Part shown: positions 47,539-55,767 of the stretch, one piece after another
Position numbering within the stretch: the stretch's first letter is position 1
Layout of the letters: every line of letters begins with the position of its first letter
NCBI RefSeq assembly: GCF_003100395.1
Contig: NZ_CP029210.1
Coordinates: forward strand, 3,224,001-3,288,000
Direction: 5' to 3'
DNA length: 64,000 nt
DNA from: Aquabacterium olei
GTDB taxonomy: Bacteria; Pseudomonadota; Gammaproteobacteria; Burkholderiales; Burkholderiaceae_C
Translations under genes and position numbers: made by a program
Notes under the pieces: generated by a model
Told to the model about the DNA's origin: nothing
The model's input: only the letters and a program-made list of their open reading frames with translations
Database searches by the model: none

Positions 47539-48185
47539 CAGGCTGCCTCCCGCATCGTCGGCACCCCGAGCCGGATCGTGTGATGGCGGCGGGCCACGAT
47601 CCTGCGCGGCTGGTGCGTGGTGTAAGCCAGCACCGCCCCCTGATCCAGACGTTCGGTCAGCACCTCGGCCAGCACCTCGCCTGAAGCCTCATCCAGCGCA
47701 TTGAAGGGCTCGTCGAGCAACAGCACGCCGGGGGCCGAGGTGAGTGCCAGCCGCGCCAGCACCGCACGCCGGCGTTGGCCCTGCGAGAGGGCCCGCGCAG
47801 GCAGATGGGTGCGGGTGGCCAGCCCGAAGCGCGTCAGCGCACGGCGCACACCGTCGTCGGACACGCGCAGGCCCGCCACGTGGGCCGCCACTTTCAGATT
47901 TTCTGCCGCACTCAGATCGTCCTTCAGCGCGGGCGCGTGGCCGATGTAGCTCACGGCATGAGCGGGTCGAGCCACCTGGCCCTGCGCCGGCTCGGCCAGC
48001 CCGGCCAGGATGCGCAGCAGCGTCGTTTTGCCGGCGCCGTTGGGCCCGGCGATGAAGAGCGCCTCTCCCGCAGCCAGATGCAGGTTCAAACCGGCAAAGA
48101 GCAGGCGGCCGGCGGGGCCGGCCCCCAGGTTTGTGGCGCTGAGCCAGGCTGCATCGTGGGCAGTGGAATCCGGGGTCGACAACAT
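47538..48185 (-). CDS. ccmA: Haem exporter ATPase CcmA
   Basis: A 215-residue ABC ATPase for CcmABC. The start was set at MLSTPDSTAHDAAW; an in-frame extension of 12 codons upstream (MVGGGG) lacks family resemblance. Walker A is GPNGAGKTTLL, the signature is LSQGQRRRAVLAR and Walker B is [12 protein letters not shown]. It is the first gene of an ccmABCDEF-dsbE-ccmHI operon whose members overlap or nearly touch. Confidence 0.94.
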   Translation of the reverse strand: MLSTPDSTAHDAAWLSATNLGAGPAGRLLFAGLNLHLAAGEALFIAGPNGAGKTTLLRILAGLAEPAQGQVARPAHAVSYIGHAPALKDDLSAAENLKVAAHVAGLRVSDDGVRRALTRFGLATRTHLPARALSQGQRRRAVLARLALTSAPGVLLLDEPFNALDEASGEVLAEVLTERLDQGAVLAYTTHQPRRIVARRHHTIRLGVPTMREAA

Positions 48186-48257
48186 GGAAAGCACTCTATC
48201 GACGCCACCGCCGCCAACCAACGAAGGAAAAAGCGCTTGCTTATGACGGGAAAGGCT

Positions 48258-49505
48258 TCAGCCCTTGCGAGCGGACTTCGGCCCGTCCTTGGGCGCTTCC
48301 TTGGGTGCCTCGCTGGCGCGCACACGCTCGCCGGCCTGGACGGTATCGGGCGGGTTCAGCACCACCGCCTCGTCTGCCGACAGACCCTCGATGACCTCGA
48401 CAGAGCGCCCCAGGTCGCGCCCCAACTTCACGGGTCTCAGGCTCAATGACTGATCCTCGTTCAGCACCGCCACCCGGGGTCCGTCCTGACGGAATTGCAC
48501 CGCGGTGGGCGGCACAAACAGCGTCGGGCCAGCCCCGGCCAGCTCGAGGCCGACCTCGACGTACCCGCCCGGCTTGAGCTGGCCGCCCGCATTCGGGACT
48601 TCCACTTCCACCTGGGCGGAGCGCGTGGCCGCGTCGATCCCCCCTGCCACCCGGCGCACCATGCCTGCCAGCTTCAGCGGAGGCCGCTCGAGCAGGCGGA
48701 GCGATACGGACTGCCCCACCTTCACGCCATCAAGGTGACTTTGAGGCACCGCCACGGTCAGCCGCAGCACGTCATCCTGTGCCAGGTAGTAGAGCTCGCG
48801 GTTCGCGGTCGCACTGCCTGCCGCCACCAACGCTCCGACCTCGACATGGCGGCGCACCACCACGGCATCGAACGGCGCGACGATGCGACCGAATTGCTGC
48901 AGGGCTTCCAGCCGCTGGACACTGGCACGGGCCGCAGCCAGATCGGCCTGTGCAGCCTGAAAGGCGGACCGGCGCTCGTCGAGTTCCTGCTGCGAGACGG
49001 CGTTGCTGCCCCGCAGGCTCTCCCATCGCGCCAGCGACGTCCGGGTCAGCTCCAGGCGCGCCTGAATCTGCTGCAGGGTGGCCCGGGTCTGGGCCAGGTC
49101 CTGATCGACCTCCGGCGTGTCGATCAGGGCCAGCACCTCGCCCTGCTTCACGCGGTCGCCGATGTCCTTCTTCCACGCCTTCACATACCCGTTGGTGCGC
49201 GCGTGGATCGCGGCCTCCTGCCGCCCTCTCAGCGTCGCGGGCAGGGTCAGCGTGCGTTCGCCGCGCGCCACCTCGGGCCGGATGAACAGCACGGAGCGCA
49301 CGGCTGCGGCCTCGGTGCCCGCGCGAACCGCCCTCGCCTGCTCGGCATTCACCCAGGTGCGTGCGCCACCGGCCAGGAGCAACACAGCCAGCATCCCCCA
49401 GCCCCACGGCGCCACGCGGGCTCGGGGCACCTGGCGTGTTTCGTCGGCTGGGACAGGCTCGGGCTCCTCGACCGGAAAGCCTTCTGGATTCAGTTGTGCG
49501 TTCAT
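48258..49505 (-). CDS. RND efflux periplasmic adaptor subunit
   Basis: A 415-residue membrane-fusion protein. One N-terminal helix (about residues 34-51) anchors it. A lipoyl-like half (HARTNGYVKAWKKDIGDRVKQG) comes next, then a long helical hairpin (about residues 135-200, QTRATLQQIQARLELTRTSL and ASVQRLEALQQFG), then beta-barrel and membrane-proximal domains. The C-terminus is Lys/Pro/Ala-rich. It overlaps the pump gene by four bases and lies downstream of it, the reverse of the common adaptor-first order. No outer-membrane factor gene is present. Confidence 0.92.
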   Translation of the reverse strand: MNAQLNPEGFPVEEPEPVPADETRQVPRARVAPWGWGMLAVLLLAGGARTWVNAEQARAVRAGTEAAAVRSVLFIRPEVARGERTLTLPATLRGRQEAAIHARTNGYVKAWKKDIGDRVKQGEVLALIDTPEVDQDLAQTRATLQQIQARLELTRTSLARWESLRGSNAVSQQELDERRSAFQAAQADLAAARASVQRLEALQQFGRIVAPFDAVVVRRHVEVGALVAAGSATANRELYYLAQDDVLRLTVAVPQSHLDGVKVGQSVSLRLLERPPLKLAGMVRRVAGGIDAATRSAQVEVEVPNAGGQLKPGGYVEVGLELAGAGPTLFVPPTAVQFRQDGPRVAVLNEDQSLSLRPVKLGRDLGRSVEVIEGLSADEAVVLNPPDTVQAGERVRASEAPKEAPKDGPKSARKG

Positions 49506-52500
49506 GACAGCGGGAAGGGTTGGGCAACAGCCAGGCCATTGCGGCGGTGCGCACGGGCCCGTCGCCGTGCATGGACGCCGGCGAACACCAGCGGAACAAA
49601 GGCGAGGGTGGACAGGGTGGCCGCCGCAAGCCCGCCGATCACGGCCCGCCCGAGCGGGGCGTTCTGCTCGCCGCCCTCCCCCTGGCCCAGGGCCATCGGC
49701 ACCATGCCGATCACCATGGCAAGCGCGGTCATCAGCACCGGACGCAGGCGCGTGGCACCGGCCTCGCGGGCCGCGGTGATGGCATCCGCACCTTCGGCCA
49801 GGCGCTCACGTGCAAAGGACACCACCAGGATGCTGTTCGCCGTGGCGACGCCCACGGTCATGATCGCCCCGGTCAGCGCGGGCACCGACAGAGGCGTTCC
49901 CGTCAGGTAAAGCATCCAGGCGATGCCCGCCAGGGCAGCCGGCAGGCCACTGAGGATGACAGCGGGATCCAGCCAGGACTGGAAGTGCACCACCAGCAGC
50001 AGGTAAACCAGCAGCACGGCCACCAGCAGACCCGCAGCCAGCGCGTTGTAGGCGGTCTTCAGGGTCTCGACCTGACCCCGCACCGTGATCTCCGAGCCGC
50101 GCGGCAACTGGCCGCGCACGCCATCGATCAACGCGGCAATCTCGGCATAGGTGCTGCCCAGATCACGGCCATCGACGCTGACATGGATGTCGAGCACGTT
50201 GGCAATGTTGTAGTGCGAGACGTTGCCTTGCAGGCTGGTCGGCCTCACCTGCACCACGCTGCCCAACAATTGCGGCTCGCGCGCGTCCCCTCCACCCGAC
50301 CCGTTGATCGGCAGACTGAGCATGGCCCCCAGACTGTCCACCTGCTGTTGCGGCACCTGCACAGCCACGTTGTACACGGTGCCATTGACTGGGTTGAGCC
50401 AGTAAGTGGGCGCGGTTTGAAAGCTCGAACTCATGGACACCATGACGTTCTGCGCCACATCTCTCGCCACCAGGCCCGTCTGGGCCAGCGCAGCGCGGTC
50501 CATCTCGAGCGCCAGCGCGCGCCGGTTGAAGCGCTGATGCAAGGTGACATCGACAGCGCCCGGCACCTTGCGGATCCGGTTGATCAACGTCGTCGCCACA
50601 GCAAGGTTCTCTTCGGTCTTGTTGCCCTGGATCTGGATGTCGATGGGCGCACTCAGCCCGAAGTTGAGCGTCTGGCTGACCATGTCGGCCGGCTGGAAGT
50701 AGAACTCGTTGCCGGGAAACCGCTGGGGCAGCGTGCGCCTCAGCTCGCGGATGTAGCCGGCGGTCTTGCGCAGCCCCGGCTGCAGGCTCACGAGGATCTC
50801 GGCGTCGCTGCTGTCGAACGTGCCGTTGTTGCTGTAGAGCGTGTTGAACGGCGAATAGGGCCCGCCCACGATGTCGACCAGACCCAGCAGTTCCTCGCGG
50901 GGGATCACCTGCCGGATGTGGGCCTCGACCTGGTCGATGAAGGCCGGCATTTCTTCGATGCGTGTGCCGAGCGGCGCCCGCACGTGCAACCGGATCTGAG
51001 ACGCATCGACGACCGGAAAGAAGTCGCGGCCGAGCACGGCAAACAGGCCGCACGAGGCCAGGGCCAGGGTGAGGAAGGCCGCACCGTACCGAAGGCGGTG
51101 GTGCAGCAGTCCCGCCAGTTGAGCCGCATAGGCGCGCCGCGCCCGCTCGAACGCGGCTTCAAAGCCATGGTGGACCGACAGCAAGACCGTGCCAAGACGG
51201 CCAGGCGGCAGGGCACGCTCCCGGTGGCGCATCAGGTACATCACCAGGGTGGGCACCAGCGTGCGCGACAGCACATAGGAAGCCAACATGGCGAACACCA
51301 CCGCCAGCGCCAACGGTTTGAACAGTTGCCCTGCCACGCCGGGCAGGAACAGCATCGGCACGAAGACGATGCAGATGCACAGTGTCGCCACCAGGGCCGG
51401 CCCGGCAATCTCGGCCGCGCCGTCGAGGATGGCCGCCTGCGGGGCCTTGCCCATGTGCAGGTGCCGCTCGACGTTCTCGATCTCCACGGTGGCGTCGTCC
51501 ACCAGGATGCCGACCGCCAGCGCGAGCCCGCCGAGCGTCATGATGTTGATGGTCTCGCCGATCAGGTGCAGCACGATCAGCGACACGAGGATGGACAGCG
51601 GGATGGACACCGCAATGATGGCGGTGCTGCGCCAGTTGCCCAGAAAGAGCAGCAGCAGGGCGGCCGTGAGGCAGCCGGCGATGAGCGCTTCGTGCAGCAC
51701 CGACTGGATGGCCGCGTCCACGAACACCGACTGGTCAGCGAGCGGTGTCACCGTGATGTCCTCGGGCAGGCTCTGCAGATAACGTGGCAACTCCTCCCGA
51801 ATCTGGCGAATGATGTCCAGCGTCGAGGCCGAACCGTTCTTCAGCACCGTCATCAGCAGGCCGCGTTCGCCATCGCGGCGCACCACGTTGGTCTGCGGCT
51901 GGAAACCATCCTTGACCTGGGCCACGTCGCGCACGAACACGGTGTTGCCATTGACGGTGGTGATCGGGATGTCGCCCAGCGCCTGCATGCTCGATGGCGA
52001 GCCATTGAGCTGGACGGCCACCTCCTGGCTGCCGATCCGCGCCGAGCCGGAAGGCAGGGTCAGGTTCTGCACGCTCAGTGCGTTGACCACGTCCACCGCC
52101 GTGAGCCCGCGCGCCACCAGAGCCGGCCCATTGAGGTCGATCGACACCTGGCGGAAGCGCCCGCCGTACGGCGCCGTCACGGCCACGCCGGGCACGGTGA
52201 TGAGCCTGGTTCGCAGGACGTTGAAGGCCTGCTCGTTGAGCTCCTGTTCGCTGCGAACGGGGCTGCTGATGCCGAGCTGCAGGATCGGCAGGTCGGTCGC
52301 GCTGTACTTGATGATCGTCGGCGGCGTGGCCCCTGCCGGCAGCGAGCGCAAGGCAGCCTGCGTGCTGGACACCACCTGCGCAATGGCCGTGGCCTGGTCG
52401 ACCTGCGGCTGGAAGAACACCTTGATGACACCGAGACCGGCCATGGTCTGGGACTCGGTGTGCGCCATGTCGCCGACCGAGTTGGCCAGGTTGCGCTCGA

Positions 52501-52699
52501 TCGGCGTGATGATGCGGTCGGTCATCTCCTTCGCGTTGAGCCCGTTGTAGCTCATCAGAATGGCCACGACGGGCACGTCGATCTTGGGAAAGACATCGAC
52601 GGGCGCCTTGCGCAGCAGCAGCGGCGCGGCCAGCACAATGAGCAGCGCACCGACGAGGAAGGTATAGGGGCGGCGCAGCGCGAGTCGGACGATCCACAT
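49502..52699 (-). CDS. RND efflux transporter permease (AcrB/MdtB-like)
   Basis: A 1065-residue proton-driven inner-membrane pump. Twelve helices with two large periplasmic loops are expected. The helix-4 acidic pair is in LAVGILVDDATVEIENVERH (about residue 405), and PVDVFPKIDVPVVAI, GAAEIAGPALVATLCICIVF and a late TLSTLAFVPLVFA are typical HAE1 stretches. Substrates cannot be told. A 10-base-stem hairpin separates it from the cytochrome operon upstream, so it may have its own promoter or receive read-through. Confidence 0.93.
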   Translation of the reverse strand: MWIVRLALRRPYTFLVGALLIVLAAPLLLRKAPVDVFPKIDVPVVAILMSYNGLNAKEMTDRIITPIERNLANSVGDMAHTESQTMAGLGVIKVFFQPQVDQATAIAQVVSSTQAALRSLPAGATPPTIIKYSATDLPILQLGISSPVRSEQELNEQAFNVLRTRLITVPGVAVTAPYGGRFRQVSIDLNGPALVARGLTAVDVVNALSVQNLTLPSGSARIGSQEVAVQLNGSPSSMQALGDIPITTVNGNTVFVRDVAQVKDGFQPQTNVVRRDGERGLLMTVLKNGSASTLDIIRQIREELPRYLQSLPEDITVTPLADQSVFVDAAIQSVLHEALIAGCLTAALLLLFLGNWRSTAIIAVSIPLSILVSLIVLHLIGETINIMTLGGLALAVGILVDDATVEIENVERHLHMGKAPQAAILDGAAEIAGPALVATLCICIVFVPMLFLPGVAGQLFKPLALAVVFAMLASYVLSRTLVPTLVMYLMRHRERALPPGRLGTVLLSVHHGFEAAFERARRAYAAQLAGLLHHRLRYGAAFLTLALASCGLFAVLGRDFFPVVDASQIRLHVRAPLGTRIEEMPAFIDQVEAHIRQVIPREELLGLVDIVGGPYSPFNTLYSNNGTFDSSDAEILVSLQPGLRKTAGYIRELRRTLPQRFPGNEFYFQPADMVSQTLNFGLSAPIDIQIQGNKTEENLAVATTLINRIRKVPGAVDVTLHQRFNRRALALEMDRAALAQTGLVARDVAQNVMVSMSSSFQTAPTYWLNPVNGTVYNVAVQVPQQQVDSLGAMLSLPINGSGGGDAREPQLLGSVVQVRPTSLQGNVSHYNIANVLDIHVSVDGRDLGSTYAEIAALIDGVRGQLPRGSEITVRGQVETLKTAYNALAAGLLVAVLLVYLLLVVHFQSWLDPAVILSGLPAALAGIAWMLYLTGTPLSVPALTGAIMTVGVATANSILVVSFARERLAEGADAITAAREAGATRLRPVLMTALAMVIGMVPMALGQGEGGEQNAPLGRAVIGGLAAATLSTLAFVPLVFAGVHARRRARAHRRNGLAVAQPFPLS

Positions 52700-52744
52700 G
52701 GGGCGGGCGGCGGGAAGGCAGAAAGAGAATGCGTGAGCCGAGGC

Positions 52745-52768
52745 GGCGGGTGTCCGCAGACACCCGCC
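52745..52768. other. Perfect 10-base-stem hairpin after the DUF1554-like gene
   Basis: GGCGGGTGTC and GACACCCGCC pair around CGCA, just past the stop of the DUF1554-like gene. No U-run follows on either strand, so it may be a weak or Rho-assisted stop, or an mRNA 3'-end stabiliser between the cytochrome operon and the RND pump. Confidence 0.6.
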
Positions 52769-52776
52769 CGCTGTGC

Positions 52777-53508
52777 TTACCTAGCGGCAAAGCAGTAGAA
52801 GTAGCCGGCCCCGCCGGTGCTCACCAGCTTCGCCTGACTGCAACCGCGGCTCGCATGGGCCGAGTTCCACGACAGCGCCGTGTGCACGCCCCCGGTGCGA
52901 TCGAAGTGCCCGACCTGGACGGCCCCGTCCTCCGCACTGCTCGTGTAGTTCTTGCAGGTGCGGTCCGAGGTGTCGTTGACGAAGGCCCGCCCGTCCGGAT
53001 GAGAACCGGTCAGGATGTCGTGCTCGTTCGGCGTGTCGCCAGCCCGCTTCACCGGCTGGCCCTGCTCGGTCAGTGCCGTCGACCAGTTGATGGCGTTGCC
53101 GATGCGCGCGTCCTCCAGGTTGTCACCGTGCAGGTGTGCCACGTCGCGGGCGATCAGTGCGCCCTTCACGTTGAACCACGGACCGGTGCCGATGCGGTCA
53201 CGCGCATGGACGGCCGGCTTGCCGTCCCACGACTGCGTGCTCAGGTAGGCCCGCCAGGTGCGGTTACCGGCACCGACCGCGGCCGCAAGCTTCTGGCAGT
53301 GCGCATCCGCGCCAGCCAGGCCGCCCAGATCCGCACCCTTGCCGGAGCCGACGCTGGTGACAAAGAAGCTGAAGGGCCCGACCTCCCGGTTGGCCGGCTG
53401 CGGGGCAGCGGCCGGCGCTGCGGCAGTCTGGGATTGCACGGCGGCGCTCGTCAGCATGAGCAGGCCCACGAACGACGCTGCGGCGATGGACTGAATGGTG
53501 TGCTTCAT
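52777..53508 (-). CDS. Exported DUF1554-like (lectin-type) protein
   Basis: A 243-residue secreted protein. The signal peptide covers about residues 1-27, cut near AVQSQTAAA. The mature part has FFVTSVGSGKGADLGGLAGA, then DAHCQKLAAAVGAGNRTWRA with the first Cys, further Cys in RTCKNYTSS and GCSQAKLV, and a C-terminal GAGYFYCFAAR. The layout resembles the DUF1554 or endostatin/C-type-lectin-like fold that I recall from leptospiral lipoproteins. Four cysteines could form two disulfides. It is the last gene of the cytochrome/DUF1501 operon, five bases after cytochrome c'. A binding or recognition role is a guess. Confidence 0.65.
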   Translation of the reverse strand: MKHTIQSIAAASFVGLLMLTSAAVQSQTAAAPAAAPQPANREVGPFSFFVTSVGSGKGADLGGLAGADAHCQKLAAAVGAGNRTWRAYLSTQSWDGKPAVHARDRIGTGPWFNVKGALIARDVAHLHGDNLEDARIGNAINWSTALTEQGQPVKRAGDTPNEHDILTGSHPDGRAFVNDTSDRTCKNYTSSAEDGAVQVGHFDRTGGVHTALSWNSAHASRGCSQAKLVSTGGAGYFYCFAAR

Positions 53509-53513
53509 GGTGT

Positions 53514-54002
53514 TCAGTCCTTCTTGCGGTAGTCGTCGTGGCAGGCCTTGCAGGTGCCTTGCAGCTTCGCCAGCTGGGCCTTCACTTGCCCCACATCGCC
53601 TGCGGCCGCCACACGGGACAGCTCATTGGCTTCCTTGTTGAACGATGCGGCCACCTCGCCGGCCTTCTTGTCGGTGAACAGCTCGGGTTTGACGGCCGTC
53701 TCCCGCCACCCCTTGCCGGTTTCCGTGCCCGGCGCATAGAGCGCGCCCAGTCCGGAGTTGGCCAGGGCGGCAATCGCGTTGGCCGCCTTGATCACGTCGT
53801 CCTTGTTGTACGTGCCGTCCACGTTGGCCTTCACGCGGCCAGTGTTCCAGGCAATCACCTGGTAGGCCGACTGACGCCACTTGATCAGCTGCTCGGGTTT
53901 GGGGGCCTGCTGCGCGTGGGCGGCCTGGGCGGCCAGCAGGGCGGCCAGCACGGTGGACGCCGTGGCGCCCAGAACGGCGGCAAAGCGCTTGCGGTTCTTC
54001 AT
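53514..54002 (-). CDS. Cytochrome c' (c-prime)
   Basis: A 162-residue periplasmic cytochrome. Signal peptide about residues 1-30 (ends AAHAQ). The mature chain is a four-helix bundle with the haem motif CKACHDDYRKKD at the extreme C-terminus, which defines class II cytochromes c'. The family binds NO or CO at a five-coordinate haem and is linked with NO protection. Here it sits 42 bases after a peroxiredoxin gene, in an operon of exported redox proteins. Maturation requires the Ccm system encoded 6 kb away. Confidence 0.9.
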   Translation of the reverse strand: MKNRKRFAAVLGATASTVLAALLAAQAAHAQQAPKPEQLIKWRQSAYQVIAWNTGRVKANVDGTYNKDDVIKAANAIAALANSGLGALYAPGTETGKGWRETAVKPELFTDKKAGEVAASFNKEANELSRVAAAGDVGQVKAQLAKLQGTCKACHDDYRKKD

Positions 54003-54044
54003 GGTCTTCCTTGTGATGGGTTGGAGATGGGATGAAAGGGATGC

Positions 54045-54644
54045 TCAGGACTTGCGCCCTTTGGTGGCAGCCAGTTGCTGGACGATTTCCAGTGCCTTGC
54101 GCACGTTCTGGTCTGGCGACACGCCACCGACCGTGGCGGCCACGCGGCCATCCGGCGTGACGACGAAGGTCGTGCGTTCGGTGCGCGCATGGTCGATCTC
54201 GATGCCGCGGGTGTCCTTGCGCCCGGCGGGCACTTCGGTGACCGGCAGATCGAACGCACGGGCGACCTTGCCGTCCGCATCCGACGCCACCGGGATCTTT
54301 CCAGCACAGAACTGGGGATCGGCCGAGAAATCGTTCAGGCGCGCGATGCTGTCGAGCGACACGCCGACGATCGACGCACCCGCCGCGGCGAACTTCTCGA
54401 CGTTCTGGGCAAACAGGTGAGCCTGCACGTTGCAGCCATTGGTGAAGGCCGAAGGATAGAAATAGACGACGACCGGTCCTTTGCGCAACGCGTCCTTGAG
54501 CGCGTAGTGAAAGGGCTTTCCCGCTTGTGACGCCTGAAGGCGGAAGTCAGGGGCGATGTCCCCCTCCTTGAGCGCGGCGTGGGCGGGCCACGCGAGCCAG
54601 GCGGCAGAAAGGGCCAGCACGGCGCCGGCGACAGATTTGTTCAT
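54045..54644 (-). CDS. Exported peroxiredoxin (AhpC/TSA family)
   Basis: A 199-residue thiol peroxidase with a signal peptide (about residues 1-23, ending WPAHA). The peroxidatic Cys is in YPSAFTNGCNVQAH, which fits the PxxxTxxC pattern, and a second Cys lies in DPQFCAGKIPV. Periplasmic peroxiredoxins are less common than cytosolic ones. Its place between a dihaem cytochrome (four-base overlap) and cytochrome c' suggests peroxide handling tied to the redox chemistry of this operon. Confidence 0.88.
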   Translation of the reverse strand: MNKSVAGAVLALSAAWLAWPAHAALKEGDIAPDFRLQASQAGKPFHYALKDALRKGPVVVYFYPSAFTNGCNVQAHLFAQNVEKFAAAGASIVGVSLDSIARLNDFSADPQFCAGKIPVASDADGKVARAFDLPVTEVPAGRKDTRGIEIDHARTERTTFVVTPDGRVAATVGGVSPDQNVRKALEIVQQLAATKGRKS

Positions 54645-55381
54645 GGTGTGGTGTTTCCTCGTTGATCGGAATGGGCTGACAGCCCCGACAGGTGAGAGGC
54701 CAGGGCCTCGATCTCGGTGTCGGTCAGGGGGCGGATTGCATCGCTCATCACGCCGCCCGGACTGTTACGGCGATCGCCGCTACGCCAGTTGCGTAACTGC
54801 TGATCGAGATAGCGCCACTCCTGCCCGCCAAGGACGGGCGACAGCGGCTGAGCTCGCTGCCCCTCGCCTCTTGGGCCGTGGCACGCTGCGCAGGCAGGTA
54901 CGCCCCGAACTGAATCGCCCTGTTCGTACAGCCGGCGTCCGAGCTCGCTGACGTCGCGGGCGTCCCCCCGCATGGACGGCAGCGACGCGAAGTACGCAGC
55001 AATGTCGGCCGCGTCCTCGTCGGTGATGCTGCGAGCCATGATGGCCATCTGGTCGTGCTTGCGCGCACCCGAACGGAAGTCCTGAATCTGCTTGACGATG
55101 TAGGCGGCCTGCTGCCCGGCCAGCCGCGCGAACTTGCCTTCGGGCCCGTTGCTGTGGCCCTGGCCCTGCCCGTCTGCGCCATGGCATTCGATGCAGCGCT
55201 CGGCGTCCGCCTTGCCTTGCCCTAGCGCTGCGTCACCGGGTCGCGGCATGGTGGGCGAAGCCTGGCTGGGTCCACCCTTGCGGCCCTGTGTACCGGCTGC
55301 CAGCGAGCCCAGCGGGATGGCAGCCAGCAGACACAGCAACACGCCGATGCAGGCGTTCTTTGAGGACTTCCGCTGGCCCAT
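54641..55381 (-). CDS. Dihaem cytochrome c (c4-like)
   Basis: A 246-residue exported protein starting MGQRKSSKNACIGVLLCLLA, with the signal segment cleaved near GSLAA. Two similar c-type domains follow: AERCIECHGADGQGQGHSN (about residue 60) and PACAACHGPRGEGQ (about residue 160), each with a downstream Met-containing segment (DQMAIMA and GGVMSDAI). This duplicated layout matches cytochrome c4-type electron carriers. The start overlaps the upstream monohaem gene by one base. It could pass electrons from the DUF1549/1553 protein to an oxidase. Confidence 0.88.
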   Translation of the reverse strand: MGQRKSSKNACIGVLLCLLAAIPLGSLAAGTQGRKGGPSQASPTMPRPGDAALGQGKADAERCIECHGADGQGQGHSNGPEGKFARLAGQQAAYIVKQIQDFRSGARKHDQMAIMARSITDEDAADIAAYFASLPSMRGDARDVSELGRRLYEQGDSVRGVPACAACHGPRGEGQRAQPLSPVLGGQEWRYLDQQLRNWRSGDRRNSPGGVMSDAIRPLTDTEIEALASHLSGLSAHSDQRGNTTP

Positions 55382-55767
55382 CAGGACTGCTTGTAGAACG
55401 TGTGGCAGGCGCGGCAGGTGCGCGACAGCTCTGTGGCAGAGCCCGAGGCGCCCCCAAAGTCCTGCGCGCCCACCTGCTGCTGGATCTTCTCGGTCAGCTG
55501 CAGGCTTTTGCGCGAGAGCGCCAGGCCGTCCGGTGCTTCCGGCTTGGCCAGGTAGTGCTTCTCCACCGTCTGGAACAGGGTGTGCAGTTCCTCGGCATCC
55601 TTCGCAGAGGCACCGGCATCGCGCAGCGCGATGTTCGATGCCAGGCTCTTGTTGGCGTCCTCCACGTTCTGCATCAGGTCCATGTCCAGCGCGGCATCGG
55701 CCGCGCGGGCCAGCCCGATTGCGAAGCACAGCACTCCCAGCGGGATCAGGGCAGACAGCTTGCGCAT
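55381..55767 (-). CDS. Small monohaem cytochrome, C-terminal CxxCH
   Basis: A 128-residue exported protein (signal about residues 1-22, ending GLARA). It is mostly helical with a single haem motif CRACHTFYKQS at the very end, a class II placement like cytochrome c' although the rest of the chain is shorter and different. No methionine ligand region is obvious. It overlaps both neighbours by one base (TGATG), so it is tightly coupled to the DUF1501 gene and the dihaem cytochrome. Confidence 0.8.
   Translation of the reverse strand: MRKLSALIPLGVLCFAIGLARAADAALDMDLMQNVEDANKSLASNIALRDAGASAKDAEELHTLFQTVEKHYLAKPEAPDGLALSRKSLQLTEKIQQQVGAQDFGGASGSATELSRTCRACHTFYKQS

Noticed and set aside
49520..52798. 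Open frame of 1092 codons on the plus strand opposite the RND pump
   Set aside because: Shadow of the pump gene: no start signal, no domain, and low-complexity His/Gln/Arg composition.
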